Part shown: positions 1 through 9,132 of the stretch, piece after piece | Position numbering within the stretch: position 1 is the first letter of the stretch | How the letters are laid out: every line of letters begins with the position of its first letter | NCBI GenBank assembly: GCA_002376845.1 | Contig: DFOS01000019.1 | Coordinates: 62,001-126,000, forward strand | Length of the DNA stretch: 64,000 nt | From: Bdellovibrionaceae bacterium UBA3535 | GTDB taxonomy: Bacteria; Bdellovibrionota; Bdellovibrionia; Bdellovibrionales; UBA840 | Direction of reading: 5' to 3' | Notes under the pieces: generated by a model | Databases searched by the model: none | Seen by the model: the letters and a program-made list of their open reading frames with translations, nothing else | What the model was told of the DNA's origin: nothing | Translations under genes and position numbers: made by a program

Positions 1-8
1 TTTCTCCA

Positions 9-554
9 ATGTACGTACCTTTTTTTCAAGGTATGGGAATGATCTTATTTTACATCTTTTTTGTGGTTTTCTGCATAGTAAAGTGCATCAAGCCCGAGAT
101 TAATAAGAAGATCACTGGTAAAACTCTCTTGATACTCTTTGTTGCATCTTTGCTACCAAGTTTTTTGACCTATCAGAATATTATTTCTCCTCTATCTTGC
201 TACTACGCTGGTCTTGGTGCTCAGGATTGTATGCGTGTGAATTGTGTGACTCGACATATACTAAGAGCGCCGACCAATAGGATTTGTGATACGATCGCTG
301 ATATCGAGGCTAATGATCCAAATAGGACTCTTGACCCAATGTATAGGATGACGAGACAAGGATGTTTGGAGCTCTTCGAATGGAAAAGAGGCAAGAAGAG
401 CGTACGGCCTGTTATTGGGGGGGAGCAATCCAAATTAGAATGGCAAACGAGATTGGCATGCGATACTTTTAGAACAGGAAGCAGGTTTAAGAATTACCCT
501 TGGTACATGGAAACTATGGAAGACTTAGAGCTGTTAGAATATATATCGAAATAA
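9..554 (+). CDS. Hypothetical membrane protein, possibly 5'-partial
   Basis: I do not recognise this 181-residue protein. It has two hydrophobic segments, at about residues 8-25 and 38-56, and then a hydrophilic domain of roughly 120 residues with several cysteines (around 63-93). The arrangement suggests an inner-membrane hairpin with a soluble, perhaps disulfide-bonded, domain. The first ATG lies 9 bases into the window and the reading frame is open to the window edge, so the true start may be further upstream. No neighbour hints at a role. Confidence 0.55.
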   Translation: MYVPFFQGMGMILFYIFFVVFCIVKCIKPEINKKITGKTLLILFVASLLPSFLTYQNIISPLSCYYAGLGAQDCMRVNCVTRHILRAPTNRICDTIADIEANDPNRTLDPMYRMTRQGCLELFEWKRGKKSVRPVIGGEQSKLEWQTRLACDTFRTGSRFKNYPWYMETMEDLELLEYISK

Positions 555-704
555 GAAATAAGCAGTAATATCGGGCAATGGTCTAAATAATTAGATTTTC
601 AAAGTAGACTAAATAATAGATGGATTGTGAACAAACTGCACTATTTAGTTTAAGGCTTTTCAGCATTGAAATATTTAAAAAATATGAGCCAAGTAAAGAG
701 AACA

Positions 705-1736
705 CTAATTTGGCCGCTTTTCGGTATTACCTTCCAGTATCGCCTTACTTGTCTCATTCAACAGACCAGACAGACTATTGTCTTCTGCGATTTTAATAAG
801 ATCTCGTTCCGCATATACACTAGTGAAAAATAAAAAGGGTTGGTTGCGGAAGGTTTTTGCTTCATCGTTTTCCGCATGGACCGAGACAGAAAAGGTCGCA
901 GCGCTGAGTCCGGCTCCCAAACCTAGCTTTACTAGTTTTTTAAGAGCTAAGCGCAAGGCACCTACAGCAATGGCACCTGTGGCTATATTACTTTGTAGTT
1001 CTTGGATTTGTTCCGCATCAAGTGACTGTACATAATCTCTAGCCTTTTGAAAGGCAGAGATATCGAGTGGTTCGTCTTTAGTGATCTCTGTATCAAAACT
1101 ACAATTGATGCAGAGCGCTTGTCCCTCGGTGCTTGTATCTAGACCTTCAAACAAGCTTACATTCACTTCTTTTTCAAAGTCGCGCAGATCATGAATTAAT
1201 TGTTTAAAATGGCGCGCGTAGCTTTCTTTGCTTTTGCTGTCTTCATCTTTCTTGCGGCATATGATGGCTCGCTCCTTATTGTCTAAAAGCAGAATACCTA
1301 CGCTTTGATTGTGCACAAAAGAGACTTGTCCGCTAATGCCGTTGACCTCGCCGGTATTGCGATCCACAGCTTTATAAAGCCCAGAATAGGAGCGAATTCG
1401 ATCGACCATATCATAGGGGATTAGCTTAATGCGATCTAGCCTGGCTTTTAAATCATCATGTACGGACCAGGCTTTATTTACGGAGGTCATTATACTTAGT
1501 TTTTCAAAATGCCGCTGCCGCTTTGGCTTTTTGTCAGTATCACTTGCAAAAGGATGAAAATAAGCATCATGAATTTCGCTTAAGCTAGACTGCTGTAAAT
1601 CAAAAGAGGCACTGCCGCAGGTAAAAAGGCTTGTATCATCGTTTAGATCCGCCGTATTTGCCTTCCCAAGTAAAGGGGCTGTCAGTAGACAAAAAAGTGC
1701 CAATAGTCTTAGATAGCTATAATTAATACGTTTCAT
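705..1736 (-). CDS. Hypothetical exported protein
   Basis: This protein of about 343 residues begins with a clear signal peptide: two basic residues, a hydrophobic core, and a likely cut after LLGKANA-type residues. I chose the ATG at 1736 because it starts directly before the signal peptide; a TTG nine codons upstream keeps the frame open but adds residues that spoil it. The middle is charged and helical (KKDEDSKSKES). A short hydrophobic, glycine-rich segment near residue 275 could be a membrane anchor or amphipathic helix. There is no recognisable domain. The gene is divergent from an L,D-transpeptidase gene, with a palindrome between them. Confidence 0.6.
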   Translation of the reverse strand: MKRINYSYLRLLALFCLLTAPLLGKANTADLNDDTSLFTCGSASFDLQQSSLSEIHDAYFHPFASDTDKKPKRQRHFEKLSIMTSVNKAWSVHDDLKARLDRIKLIPYDMVDRIRSYSGLYKAVDRNTGEVNGISGQVSFVHNQSVGILLLDNKERAIICRKKDEDSKSKESYARHFKQLIHDLRDFEKEVNVSLFEGLDTSTEGQALCINCSFDTEITKDEPLDISAFQKARDYVQSLDAEQIQELQSNIATGAIAVGALRLALKKLVKLGLGAGLSAATFSVSVHAENDEAKTFRNQPFLFFTSVYAERDLIKIAEDNSLSGLLNETSKAILEGNTEKRPN

Positions 1737-1801
1737 ATGAATTATAATTGCAAGCCGTGCCAATGCTATTTAGGCCATAATTCTGTATAGCAGCCTAACA
1801 C

Positions 1802-1815
1802 TTCCAGCGCTGGAA
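1802..1815. promoter_or_regulatory. 14-bp perfect palindrome between divergent genes
   Basis: The sequence TTCCAGCGCTGGAA is its own reverse complement. It lies in the roughly 200-bp gap between the exported protein ending at 705 and the L,D-transpeptidase starting at 1945. Its position between two divergent starts makes it a candidate operator for a dimeric regulator. No regulator gene is adjacent, so this is a symmetry observation only. Confidence 0.35.
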
Positions 1816-1944
1816 TCCGTAAGTACCTATAATTACAAATTAAATTGGTGCTAGAAAGCTAACATGGAAAAATGATGATTCTGACAAATATCAGCCCATG
1901 TTCCCATTGCAATTACGAAAAATGCATTATAGTTAAGGTTAAGT

Positions 1945-2433
1945 ATGGCTAAGAATTTACAATACTTATTGGTTTTTTATTTTGCTTTATTTAGCGCGCC
2001 GTCTTTGGCGAAAACTGTCGACCGCATTCTTATAGAAAAAGACTATCGCAGTATGACGCTGTTTGATGGAGATAAGGTAGTGAAAAGCTACCGTATCGCT
2101 TTAGGGCCTGAGCCTGTGGGGCATAAAGTTCAAGAGGGAGATGGCCGCACGCCGGAGGGGCGCTATAAGATTACTTACAAAAATCCAAATTCAAAATTTC
2201 ATCTGTCCTTGAAGATATCCTACCCCAATCGAGAGGATAGAAAGTTTGCCAGGGAAAATGGCTTTTCTCCTGGTGGCGACATCATGATCCATGGCCTATC
2301 GCCAGAATATGAATATTTGGGCGCAGTCCACTTCCTATATGATTGGACCGATGGTTGCATCGCCGTTAGCAACTCCGAGATCGAAGAAATATGGGAGTGG
2401 GTGAGTGTAGGCACTGAGGTGCTTATCTATTAA
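1945..2433 (+). CDS. L,D-transpeptidase (YkuD/ErfK family, YafK-like)
   Basis: The 162-residue protein has an N-terminal signal peptide (about residues 1-22, ending in SLAK) and a single YkuD catalytic domain. The catalytic signature is near the end: an HG pair followed by TDGCIAVSN, with Cys138 as the expected nucleophile. This TDGCIAVSN form is typical of the YafK branch. Family members form or cut L,D-crosslinks, or attach proteins or D-amino acids to peptidoglycan in the periplasm. The short length leaves no room for a LysM or other targeting domain. It ends 21 bp before a convergent gene. Confidence 0.88.
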   Translation: MAKNLQYLLVFYFALFSAPSLAKTVDRILIEKDYRSMTLFDGDKVVKSYRIALGPEPVGHKVQEGDGRTPEGRYKITYKNPNSKFHLSLKISYPNREDRKFARENGFSPGGDIMIHGLSPEYEYLGAVHFLYDWTDGCIAVSNSEIEEIWEWVSVGTEVLIY

Positions 2434-2454
2434 AGATTTCGAAGCACAGGCTTT

Positions 2455-4002
2455 CTAGTGCTTGGAATTCTGCCAGTAGCTTTTATGAAAACGCAGGCGG
2501 TTCATAGAATTGACCGGCGCTTTTTCTAAGCCCGGTCGAACTAAATAATGTCGAACGCCAGTATATAAGGGAATGGCAGCGACTTCTTTTTCGGTAAGAA
2601 TCGTCACGGCTTTTTGAGCTAAGTCGGCCCTCTTCCCAGGATCTGCAGCGGCGTTCATTTGCTGAAACAAGAGGTCGTATTCTTTGTTTTGCCAACCCGA
2701 GGTATTAAAATTCGACTCGCTGGTATAGAGACCTAAAAATAAAGCCGGATCAGGAAAAATGGCCATCCATCCTATGCGAAATATGGAAGGGGGATTGGAA
2801 TTGATTTTTGACAAGTAATATTTCCATTCCATATTGTCCAAATGAACTGCTAGTCCTAAATTTTGTTCTAACTGCTGCTGTAGGTTCTCCATCAATCGCT
2901 TTTGTTGGTGGTCGGTGTAGTAGCTTAAAGTTAATTTTTTGTTTTTATCAAAAAGCTCTTGCTTTTTTATGGGCTGAAAACTTATGTCTTGCTCAGAGCT
3001 ATGCCCCAGGATGCCGTGGGGCAAAAAGCTTGGGTTTTCCCGAACTTCTCCCTGAAAGATCTTTTCTATCTGCCTGCGGTCTATGGACTGGGCAATGGCT
3101 TTGCGTTTGAGGGGAGTATTGACGGCTGCATGCCGAACATTAAAACCTAAGTACTCAATAGCAAGGTCCTCAGATCTATGAAAATCATCGCGTTTTTTTA
3201 GAGAAGCAAGGCTGTTTAACGGGATTTTACTAAGAAAATCTAAGTCGCCCGATTCATAGAGGTTTAAGGCCGTGGCATCCTCTTTTACCACAATGAAATT
3301 TAATTCACGAATTTTAGCTTTTTCAAAAAAGTAGTTTGGGTTTTTAACGACTTGTATGCTGCTTTCAAGTTTAGCGCTTTTTAACAAATAGGGACCAATG
3401 CCTACGAAATTCTTTGGTTCTAGCCAAGTTTTAGGGTGTTTCTCTATGATATCTTTTCGAATGGGCATTACAGAATAGAGTGCGAGCAACTTGGGAAAGT
3501 AAACGGCTGCTTGGTCTAAGTGAAAACGAATGTGATAAGGGCTTTGAATGCTGATTCCTACTTTTTTGAAATCTTTGATTTTGCCTGCATTGAATTCTTT
3601 GGCATTTTGTAGAACATAAAACAAAAAGGCGTTAGGTGCTCCTGTCTTTGGATCAAGCAAGCGGTGAAAGGAATCATAAATATGCTGCGCCTGAAGCTCT
3701 ACGCCATCCGACCACAGGATGCCTTTTCGAAGGTAAATATCCCAGCTTTTATAATCTTTATTAGCCGACCATTTGCTGACAATGGCGGGTTCTAGATAAT
3801 ATTGCTTCTTATCGAAGCGATAGTCGATTAATGGCTCCATGATATTTAATATAATACTGCGAGAAACAACGTCCGTAGCTTGTTGCCAGTCAAGACTTGT
3901 GGGGGTATCGCTTAAGCGAATGTTGAGTGGCTGGCTCTCTTCTTTGTGTTGACAGCCCAGTATCAAAATAAGCATTAGGCTTGTTATCACAATATATTTC
4001 AT
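2455..4002 (-). CDS. Oligopeptide ABC transporter substrate-binding lipoprotein
   Basis: This 515-residue protein is a family 5 extracellular solute-binding protein, OppA-like. It has a lipoprotein signal with the lipobox cysteine at residue 17 (ILGCQ). The family's opening is visible (NIRLSDTPTSLDW), followed by the LEPAIVSKW segment and the WSDGV motif typical of this fold. It should capture peptides in the periplasm for an ABC permease. No permease or ATPase gene is adjacent, so it is an orphan receptor here, possibly feeding a transporter encoded elsewhere. Confidence 0.88.
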   Translation of the reverse strand: MKYIVITSLMLILILGCQHKEESQPLNIRLSDTPTSLDWQQATDVVSRSIILNIMEPLIDYRFDKKQYYLEPAIVSKWSANKDYKSWDIYLRKGILWSDGVELQAQHIYDSFHRLLDPKTGAPNAFLFYVLQNAKEFNAGKIKDFKKVGISIQSPYHIRFHLDQAAVYFPKLLALYSVMPIRKDIIEKHPKTWLEPKNFVGIGPYLLKSAKLESSIQVVKNPNYFFEKAKIRELNFIVVKEDATALNLYESGDLDFLSKIPLNSLASLKKRDDFHRSEDLAIEYLGFNVRHAAVNTPLKRKAIAQSIDRRQIEKIFQGEVRENPSFLPHGILGHSSEQDISFQPIKKQELFDKNKKLTLSYYTDHQQKRLMENLQQQLEQNLGLAVHLDNMEWKYYLSKINSNPPSIFRIGWMAIFPDPALFLGLYTSESNFNTSGWQNKEYDLLFQQMNAAADPGKRADLAQKAVTILTEKEVAAIPLYTGVRHYLVRPGLEKAPVNSMNRLRFHKSYWQNSKH

Positions 4003-4060
4003 AGGTATTTTCTATCATTTCAAATTGTATTAGCAAGATAAGAAGCGTTATTTATTAAGC

Positions 4061-4723
4061 TTAGCGTAGAAAGATTTTTATACTACTTACTTCTTCTAGA
4101 TAGCGAATTATTTGTGACTGCCTGTTGTAAAATGTGACAAAATCTTTATATGCATCAAATTTTGTGAATTCTACTCTATATCTGCCTGCAATACTTTGGT
4201 GCGGCTCTAGTAGAATACCAGGTTCGTTTTTCAGCCATCGAATAAAGCGGAATTGCTTCGCTTCGTTACCATTTGCTTGCAACTGCATGTTTAGCGCTAG
4301 ATCTGCCGAGGCAATGTATTCTATTGTCTGACGGGAGTCCTTTTTAATGATTATGAATTGAATTTGCTGCAGTTCATTTGAGCTAAATCCAATGTAGACA
4401 CTAGTCTCACTATCAAAGACTTTTTGGGGAAGGCTTTTTACTTGGCGCCCAAAATAAATGAAATTTTCGTTATATATGCTTTTGTCCCGATTGCTTTTTG
4501 ATACTTTTCGAAACTCTATTTGCGTGGAAAGGTGTTTTAAATCCTCTTGCTTTATTGGATATTCAAAAAAATCACGTAATCTATTGACGATTTTTTTTTG
4601 GTTTACCAGCTCGCCGCGATAATTAAAAACCTGTGCGCATTTATTGCCATTAGCCAAAGCGGGGAGTGACGAGCAGCATAGAAACAGCCCGATTAAAGCT
4701 CTTTGGTAAACCATTTTTTCCAT
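4061..4723 (-). CDS. Hypothetical exported protein
   Basis: The 220-residue product has a signal peptide of about 24 residues ending in LPALA. The remainder is a mixed alpha/beta, charge-rich domain that I do not recognise. It resembles a redox-like FMN-binding or periplasmic FixG-type domain only very loosely. Its start lies inside the 3' end of the upstream membrane-protein gene (31-nt overlap), so the two are probably co-transcribed. A second in-frame ATG at 4714 is an equally possible start. Confidence 0.6.
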   Translation of the reverse strand: MEKMVYQRALIGLFLCCSSLPALANGNKCAQVFNYRGELVNQKKIVNRLRDFFEYPIKQEDLKHLSTQIEFRKVSKSNRDKSIYNENFIYFGRQVKSLPQKVFDSETSVYIGFSSNELQQIQFIIIKKDSRQTIEYIASADLALNMQLQANGNEAKQFRFIRWLKNEPGILLEPHQSIAGRYRVEFTKFDAYKDFVTFYNRQSQIIRYLEEVSSIKIFLR

Positions 4724-5349
4724 GGGCTCTTGGGTAGCAGATCATTTTGAAAGTGAAGCCATTGATTTTGCCCTTCCTCCTCAATGGATATAATATCATC
4801 TGCAAAACCGTAGTCTTTCAATTGAAAATGAATTTTTTCACCCTCATTGCGCGGGACTTTGCCGCGAACTAGTATGGCCCGATCTCGAATGTCGAGAATG
4901 TCTAGGTTTTTAAGGGAAGGTAGGCTCAGTAATTGCTTTTTGATCTCATCAAAAGAGTGAAAAAATAGTGCCATGACTTTGGGGCTTAGTACATAAGCCA
5001 AGATGACAAGATTCACTATGCTGACTCCAAGAATTAAAGCCCATGAGTAGCGGTAGGATAGGTAGGAGAACTCATGAAAATTTCTTAGCCACATAAGGCA
5101 AATGGCCCCAAGAGCAATGTAATAGGTGTTTGGTCTTTGCATAAGAATGGCAATTCCCGCTATAGGAGCTAAGAGATAGATGGCCAGTATGTCTAAAATA
5201 TAAGAGTTTTTTAGGGATACTTGCCAGTACTGCAAATAGCCCATATTGGAAGCGTTAGCACTGTAGAGAAAGTTAAAAGCAGGGGACAGTATAAGGGCAA
5301 TGGCCAGTGCTTTTAGCAGCTTTTCATGGGTTCTATAGGATAATTTCAT
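4693..5349 (-). CDS. Hypothetical multi-pass inner-membrane protein with C-terminal soluble domain
   Basis: The protein of about 218 residues has four or five hydrophobic segments in its first 130 residues. A soluble C-terminal domain of about 85 residues follows (from LKNLDILDIRDRAILVRGKV onward), possibly cytoplasmic. I chose the ATG at 5349; a GTG six codons upstream is the alternative. It overlaps the next gene by 31 nt in the same direction, suggesting a two-gene unit of membrane plus periplasmic protein. I do not recognise the family. Confidence 0.6.
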   Translation of the reverse strand: MKLSYRTHEKLLKALAIALILSPAFNFLYSANASNMGYLQYWQVSLKNSYILDILAIYLLAPIAGIAILMQRPNTYYIALGAICLMWLRNFHEFSYLSYRYSWALILGVSIVNLVILAYVLSPKVMALFFHSFDEIKKQLLSLPSLKNLDILDIRDRAILVRGKVPRNEGEKIHFQLKDYGFADDIISIEEEGQNQWLHFQNDLLPKSPWKKWFTKEL

Positions 5350-5559
5350 AACGTTCTGATTATACACGATAAGTTAATTTTACGGCCCGCAATTTTGCTG
5401 CGCTATAAATAATATAAGATTGTAAACAAAGTGGCCAGCTCTAGGCGTGACAATAATTGTCGCTTGTCTGTAAGGGCTATATACATTGCTTTGGCTTCCG
5501 CCGTTATTTTGATTCTGATCTTGGTATCAGGCTTGCAGTATTTAGGGCTGGAGGATTTT

Positions 5560-6417
5560 ATGAATCGAAAAATCTTAATTTCATCTATTGTGCTATCGTT
5601 GCTATTTTCCTTGGTGGCTTGTCAATCCACACAAGAGGTCGTGGTCAGCCCCGAAGAAAGACAAGACGAGATTTATTTTAAATATATGGTTACACCAGAA
5701 AATATTAACAAGCGATTCGGTAAATCAAAAGAGACGGCTCTTTACCGCGCCGTAAGGCTTAATGATAAAGAGGCGGTAAAAGTCTTTCTGGAGAACCCTA
5801 GAACCAATGTTTATATAAAGCCCTTACCCTTGCTAAGAGCTGCCTATGATAATAAAGCAGAAATTGTGCAAATGTTGATTAACAAAGGTGTTCGGCTTAA
5901 CGACAAGAATGCCAATGGCTACACAGCTCTACACTTGGCGGTGAGGAAAGGGCATCAAGAAATTGTGGAAATGCTTTTGCAGGCCGGAGCCAATCCGAAT
6001 GTTAAAGACAAGAAGGGGCGTACAGCTCTAATGGATGCGAGTCTACGCGGTAATGTAGAGATCACACGTCTTTTGCTGCAAGCAAATGCTAACGCCAATG
6101 CATTGGATGGTAAAAGTCGCTCAGCTTTGATTATTTCATCCGCTCTTGATCATACGGATGTAGCCAAAGCCTTGTTACAAAATGCCGATATCAACCAACG
6201 AGATAAAAAGGGCCGTAGTGCTTTAACTTATGCTGCTAGAAACGGAAATATTGAAATCGTAAAAGATTTAATCCAGAGAGGAGCGGAATTCAATTTGCGC
6301 GGAGAAGATAAGGTGGCTCTTGATGCAGCAGCAATGAATGGTCATTCAAAAGTGGTTACCTACTTGATACAGGCCGACAAAGCCAATCGTTTAAAGAAAA
6401 AACGAAGCAAAAAGTAG
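5560..6417 (+). CDS. Ankyrin-repeat lipoprotein
   Basis: From the ATG at 5560 the product is 285 residues with a lipoprotein signal peptide (SLVACQ, lipobox Cys at about residue 20). Roughly seven ankyrin repeats follow; the clearest have the NGYTALHLAVRKGH and KGRTALMDAS openings and GANPNV-type beta-hairpin tips. A GGAGG site seven bases upstream supports this start. The frame is open back to a GTG at 5431, but that extension would put a second hydrophobic stretch before the lipobox. Ankyrin repeats bind proteins, so this is probably a periplasmic adaptor. Its stop abuts the convergent gene's stop with no gap. Confidence 0.88.
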   Translation: MNRKILISSIVLSLLFSLVACQSTQEVVVSPEERQDEIYFKYMVTPENINKRFGKSKETALYRAVRLNDKEAVKVFLENPRTNVYIKPLPLLRAAYDNKAEIVQMLINKGVRLNDKNANGYTALHLAVRKGHQEIVEMLLQAGANPNVKDKKGRTALMDASLRGNVEITRLLLQANANANALDGKSRSALIISSALDHTDVAKALLQNADINQRDKKGRSALTYAARNGNIEIVKDLIQRGAEFNLRGEDKVALDAAAMNGHSKVVTYLIQADKANRLKKKRSKK

Positions 6418-7233
6418 TTAGTTCATATCTTCTGTATTGAAGATGCGCGATTTAGGCAAAATCACGGCATGAGGCGGGATGGTCAAGCCATCTCCAATGA
6501 CCACATCCCCCATAATGCTAGCTTTCAGGCCAATGGTTGTCTTATTACCTATTTTTACTTTTCTGACAATGAGATAACCCTTCATTCCATAATGTGCAAA
6601 GATGGTGGCAGAACCCCCAACGGTAACATAGTCTCCCAATTCAATCAGACATGGGTCCGATATGTTCGAAGTATTGATCACAGTGCCCTTGCCAATTTTC
6701 ATGCCCATCAAACGATAAAACATGACAGCCAAGGGCGAGGGGCAGATAAAATCCAACGTGGTGTATCGAACCAGTTGTACTAGCGAATTGTGATATAGCC
6801 AGGGGATTACATTGATCGAGTACCAAGTTCCCTTAAATGGTTTGAGCCAAAAGATCCACGGTATGTTAAAGACCGGAACAATAAATAAGATGGAAAGCCA
6901 ATACATAATTATGCCAAGTGCTACACACATTGCATAAATGGGGGCTTGCAGCCAGAGCTCCATGGGGGCTACCAACTGCCTTGCTTGTAAAAACAAATAG
7001 ATCCCCGGGCTAAGTGCAAGACTCAAACACACAACATAAATCAGAGCAATGGGGCTTAATACAACAAGAGCTCCTATGCCGCGAAAGCTTCTTAATAGGG
7101 TCTCCATTAAGCCTAGTAGCCCAGGCTTATTGCTAATCCTACTACTAGGGTCTTCGTATGTCTTTTCTGCAGGTATGTCAGAAGTTTTTGGCTTTTTTGC
7201 CCCCGCCGATTCCATAGGTATATTATAGGTCAT
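6418..7233 (-). CDS. Membrane-anchored left-handed beta-helix (hexapeptide) acyltransferase-like protein
   Basis: This 271-residue protein has a proline/serine-rich N-terminus, about four hydrophobic segments (roughly residues 52-135), and a C-terminal hexapeptide-repeat domain (roughly 170-265, with turns such as IGKGTVI, LGDYVTV, IGNKTTIG and IGDGLTI). It resembles the C-terminal membrane and LbH modules of large Pls/PosA-type proteins joined to peptide-synthetase modules, here free-standing. LbH domains usually transfer acyl or acetyl groups. The catalytic His expected in many such enzymes may be at FAHYG. The substrate is not evident. Confidence 0.7.
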   Translation of the reverse strand: MTYNIPMESAGAKKPKTSDIPAEKTYEDPSSRISNKPGLLGLMETLLRSFRGIGALVVLSPIALIYVVCLSLALSPGIYLFLQARQLVAPMELWLQAPIYAMCVALGIIMYWLSILFIVPVFNIPWIFWLKPFKGTWYSINVIPWLYHNSLVQLVRYTTLDFICPSPLAVMFYRLMGMKIGKGTVINTSNISDPCLIELGDYVTVGGSATIFAHYGMKGYLIVRKVKIGNKTTIGLKASIMGDVVIGDGLTIPPHAVILPKSRIFNTEDMN

Positions 7234-7268
7234 TTTTATGGCATCGGTCTAACAGAAATATAACGAAA

Positions 7269-7805
7269 TTAGAAGTGAAAGCCTTCTATCCATTCATTTA
7301 GAGATGAAAACGTCTCCAATTGGTGCAAATCCTCATAATTAAGTAGCTGATAGTCACTGCAATTTCTAAGGTGCGCGAGCAAATGATCAAAAAAGCCAGA
7401 CTCATTGATCAAGGCTATGGGCTTTTGATGTAGTTGCATTTGCCTCCAGGTGAGGATTTCAAATAGCTCATCCAATGTTCCCAAGCCACCAGGGATGGCC
7501 AAAAAGGCATGACTTTCCTTTTCCATTAAGGCTTTGCGGGCGTGCATGGAATCTACAATTCTAAGATCTTGCAAGCCATCGTGGGCTACCTCCCACTGAA
7601 CTAGGGATTGAGGAATAATTCCCAAAACCTGGCCGCCGGCGTTCAGGCAGGCGTCTGCTGCCTCTCCCATTAGTCCCACTTTGGCGCCACCATAAACCAA
7701 GCGAATTTGATTTTCTGCCAAGTAGATGCCTAATTTCCTGGCCAGTTCACGGAACTGACTATGATTGGATGGTTTCGAACCACAATATACGCACAGCGAT
7801 TTCAT
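7269..7805 (-). CDS. LOG-family nucleotide 5'-monophosphate phosphoribohydrolase (TIGR00730)
   Basis: The 178-residue protein is a Rossmann-fold LOG-family member of normal length. It carries the family's paired motifs: MHARKALM (residues about 87-94) and PGGLGTLDE (105-113), whose Arg and Glu bind and cleave the N-glycosidic bond of nucleoside monophosphates. The N-terminal VYCGS and the YGGAKVGLMG loop also fit. Plant members release cytokinins; in bacteria the role is usually purine or pyrimidine nucleotide salvage. It sits directly behind the acyltransferase-like gene on the same strand, with a 35-bp gap. Confidence 0.9.
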   Translation of the reverse strand: MKSLCVYCGSKPSNHSQFRELARKLGIYLAENQIRLVYGGAKVGLMGEAADACLNAGGQVLGIIPQSLVQWEVAHDGLQDLRIVDSMHARKALMEKESHAFLAIPGGLGTLDELFEILTWRQMQLHQKPIALINESGFFDHLLAHLRNCSDYQLLNYEDLHQLETFSSLNEWIEGFHF

Positions 7806-7867
7806 CTATAATCCTTTTGAGCTTGCCATGAATTAGCAATCTTATAGGCTTATGACAAGGGGGCGAG

Positions 7868-8233
7868 ATGAAAGTAATTCTTTTTATAGGCTTTTTTTGC
7901 ATGGCAATACCAGCCTTTGCGGGACTCGATATATTCCCATCCTCATTGTCGCTAGGCCCGATCGATTTAAATTACGGCAGGGAGGATCGAGGGAGCCTGC
8001 GTGTTTACAATAATACAAAGGAAGATTTAGACCTGTATGTGCAAAGAGCTTGTGGATCGGAGTTTCGAACCTTCAGCACTTGTCATATGCTACGTGCGGG
8101 TTCGAGTTGCCGCATTGATGTTAGTTTCCGGCCATACAATTCTGGTTTTTTTACTTGTAGAATACGTGTGAATGATTCCTCTTATACTTATTCTGACTCA
8201 GCCTCCGTAACCGGTAGGGCCTATAGGCGATGA
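7868..8233 (+). CDS. Small exported protein with Ig-like (ASH/choice-of-anchor-D type) domain
   Basis: The 121-residue product has a signal peptide of about 18 residues (AIPAFA) and a single predicted beta-sandwich. The patterns SLSLGPIDLNYG, GSLRVYNNT, SCRIDVSFRPYNSG and GRAYRR match Ig-like domains of the ASPM-SPD2-Hydin/choice-of-anchor-D type. Four cysteines could form two disulfides. A good Shine-Dalgarno (GGGGGCGAG) precedes the start. Its stop overlaps the start of the next gene by four bases (ATGA), so the two are translationally coupled. Confidence 0.72.
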   Translation: MKVILFIGFFCMAIPAFAGLDIFPSSLSLGPIDLNYGREDRGSLRVYNNTKEDLDLYVQRACGSEFRTFSTCHMLRAGSSCRIDVSFRPYNSGFFTCRIRVNDSSYTYSDSASVTGRAYRR

Positions 8234-9132
8234 TCCTTTCTCTAATACTGTTTCGTCTTCTTTTTGCTGAGTGGAGCGGGCCACAACTACATGGTGTGCT
8301 TGATAAAAAAATCTTAAAAGAAGCCAGCGGCCTAGTTTGGCATCAAGATTCCTGGTGGCAAGTGAATGATTCAGGAGATGGGCCATTTGTATACAAGTCC
8401 GATGATATTACTGGTCCGTATCAAAAAATAAACTACATAGGGGCAAAGCCTTTTGACGTAGAGTCTTTGGCCATTGCAGACTGCTTTGCTGAAAAGTGTT
8501 TGGTAGTGGGGGATATTGGAGACAATTACCATTTGCGAGATCGTATTCGTTTGTATTTTTTGCGGATGAGTGACCTAAATAAAAAGGAAGTGGTTGTAAG
8601 TCATATTTTACAATTAAGGTATCCGCAGCAAGCCAGAAACGCCGAAGCCATGAGTTTTGCCCCGAACGGTGATTTGATAATCGTTACCAAGGAAGAATAC
8701 GATAAAGAGGTAAAAAACGCCCAGGTATTTCGACTTGCTAGCAATAAAGTCTTTAGCAAAGAAGTGGAGGTTTTAGAATTTGTAAAAGAATTGCCAATTC
8801 TTGATTGGTTAAAATCAAAGGACCGTCATTCCTACTTGGTGACCGGATTGGATATTGCCGAAGATGGTGTGTGGTATCTATTGACGTATCATCATATAAT
8901 AATTCTGCAAGCAACCAGTAAAATGCAAGATTGGTCAAAAACAATTTTGCCCTTTTCTGCGCAAGTTGCGGGGCAAGCCGAAGCCATTGTGAAAAACGGC
9001 AATCTTTTATATGTAACTTCCGAGACCTCTAAACGTACAAAAGGTGCTATTTTAGTTTGGGCCAATAAAAAAGATAGAAGATTATCAGGCAAGGCAGCAG
9101 AAAGAAAAACGAAAGCAGCTGACCATAAGTAA
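8230..9132 (+). CDS. Hypothetical exported protein, likely beta-propeller
   Basis: This 300-residue protein starts with a short signal peptide (LLFAEWS) and appears all-beta. Repeated units resemble propeller blades: SGLVWHQDSWWQVNDSG, DVESLAIADC, NAEAMSFAPNGDLIIVT and TGLDIAEDGVWYLLTY. Proteins of this pattern are often annotated as SdiA-regulated or esterase-like propellers; I cannot assign an activity. It is coupled to the upstream Ig-like protein by ATGA. The C-terminal 28 codons lie antisense to the end of lgt, an unusually long convergent overlap of 86 bp, and encode a basic tail (KKDRRLSGKAAERKTKAADHK-like). Confidence 0.65.
   Translation: MILSLILFRLLFAEWSGPQLHGVLDKKILKEASGLVWHQDSWWQVNDSGDGPFVYKSDDITGPYQKINYIGAKPFDVESLAIADCFAEKCLVVGDIGDNYHLRDRIRLYFLRMSDLNKKEVVVSHILQLRYPQQARNAEAMSFAPNGDLIIVTKEEYDKEVKNAQVFRLASNKVFSKEVEVLEFVKELPILDWLKSKDRHSYLVTGLDIAEDGVWYLLTYHHIIILQATSKMQDWSKTILPFSAQVAGQAEAIVKNGNLLYVTSETSKRTKGAILVWANKKDRRLSGKAAERKTKAADHK

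Noticed and set aside
2441..2463. AAGCAC/GTGCTT dyad between convergent genes as a terminator
   Set aside because: The stem is only six pairs and no T run follows, so it is too weak to annotate.
5431..5559. N-terminal extension of the ankyrin protein from a GTG at 5431
   Set aside because: It adds a hydrophobic segment ahead of a perfect lipoprotein signal, while the ATG at 5560 has a strong GGAGG site.
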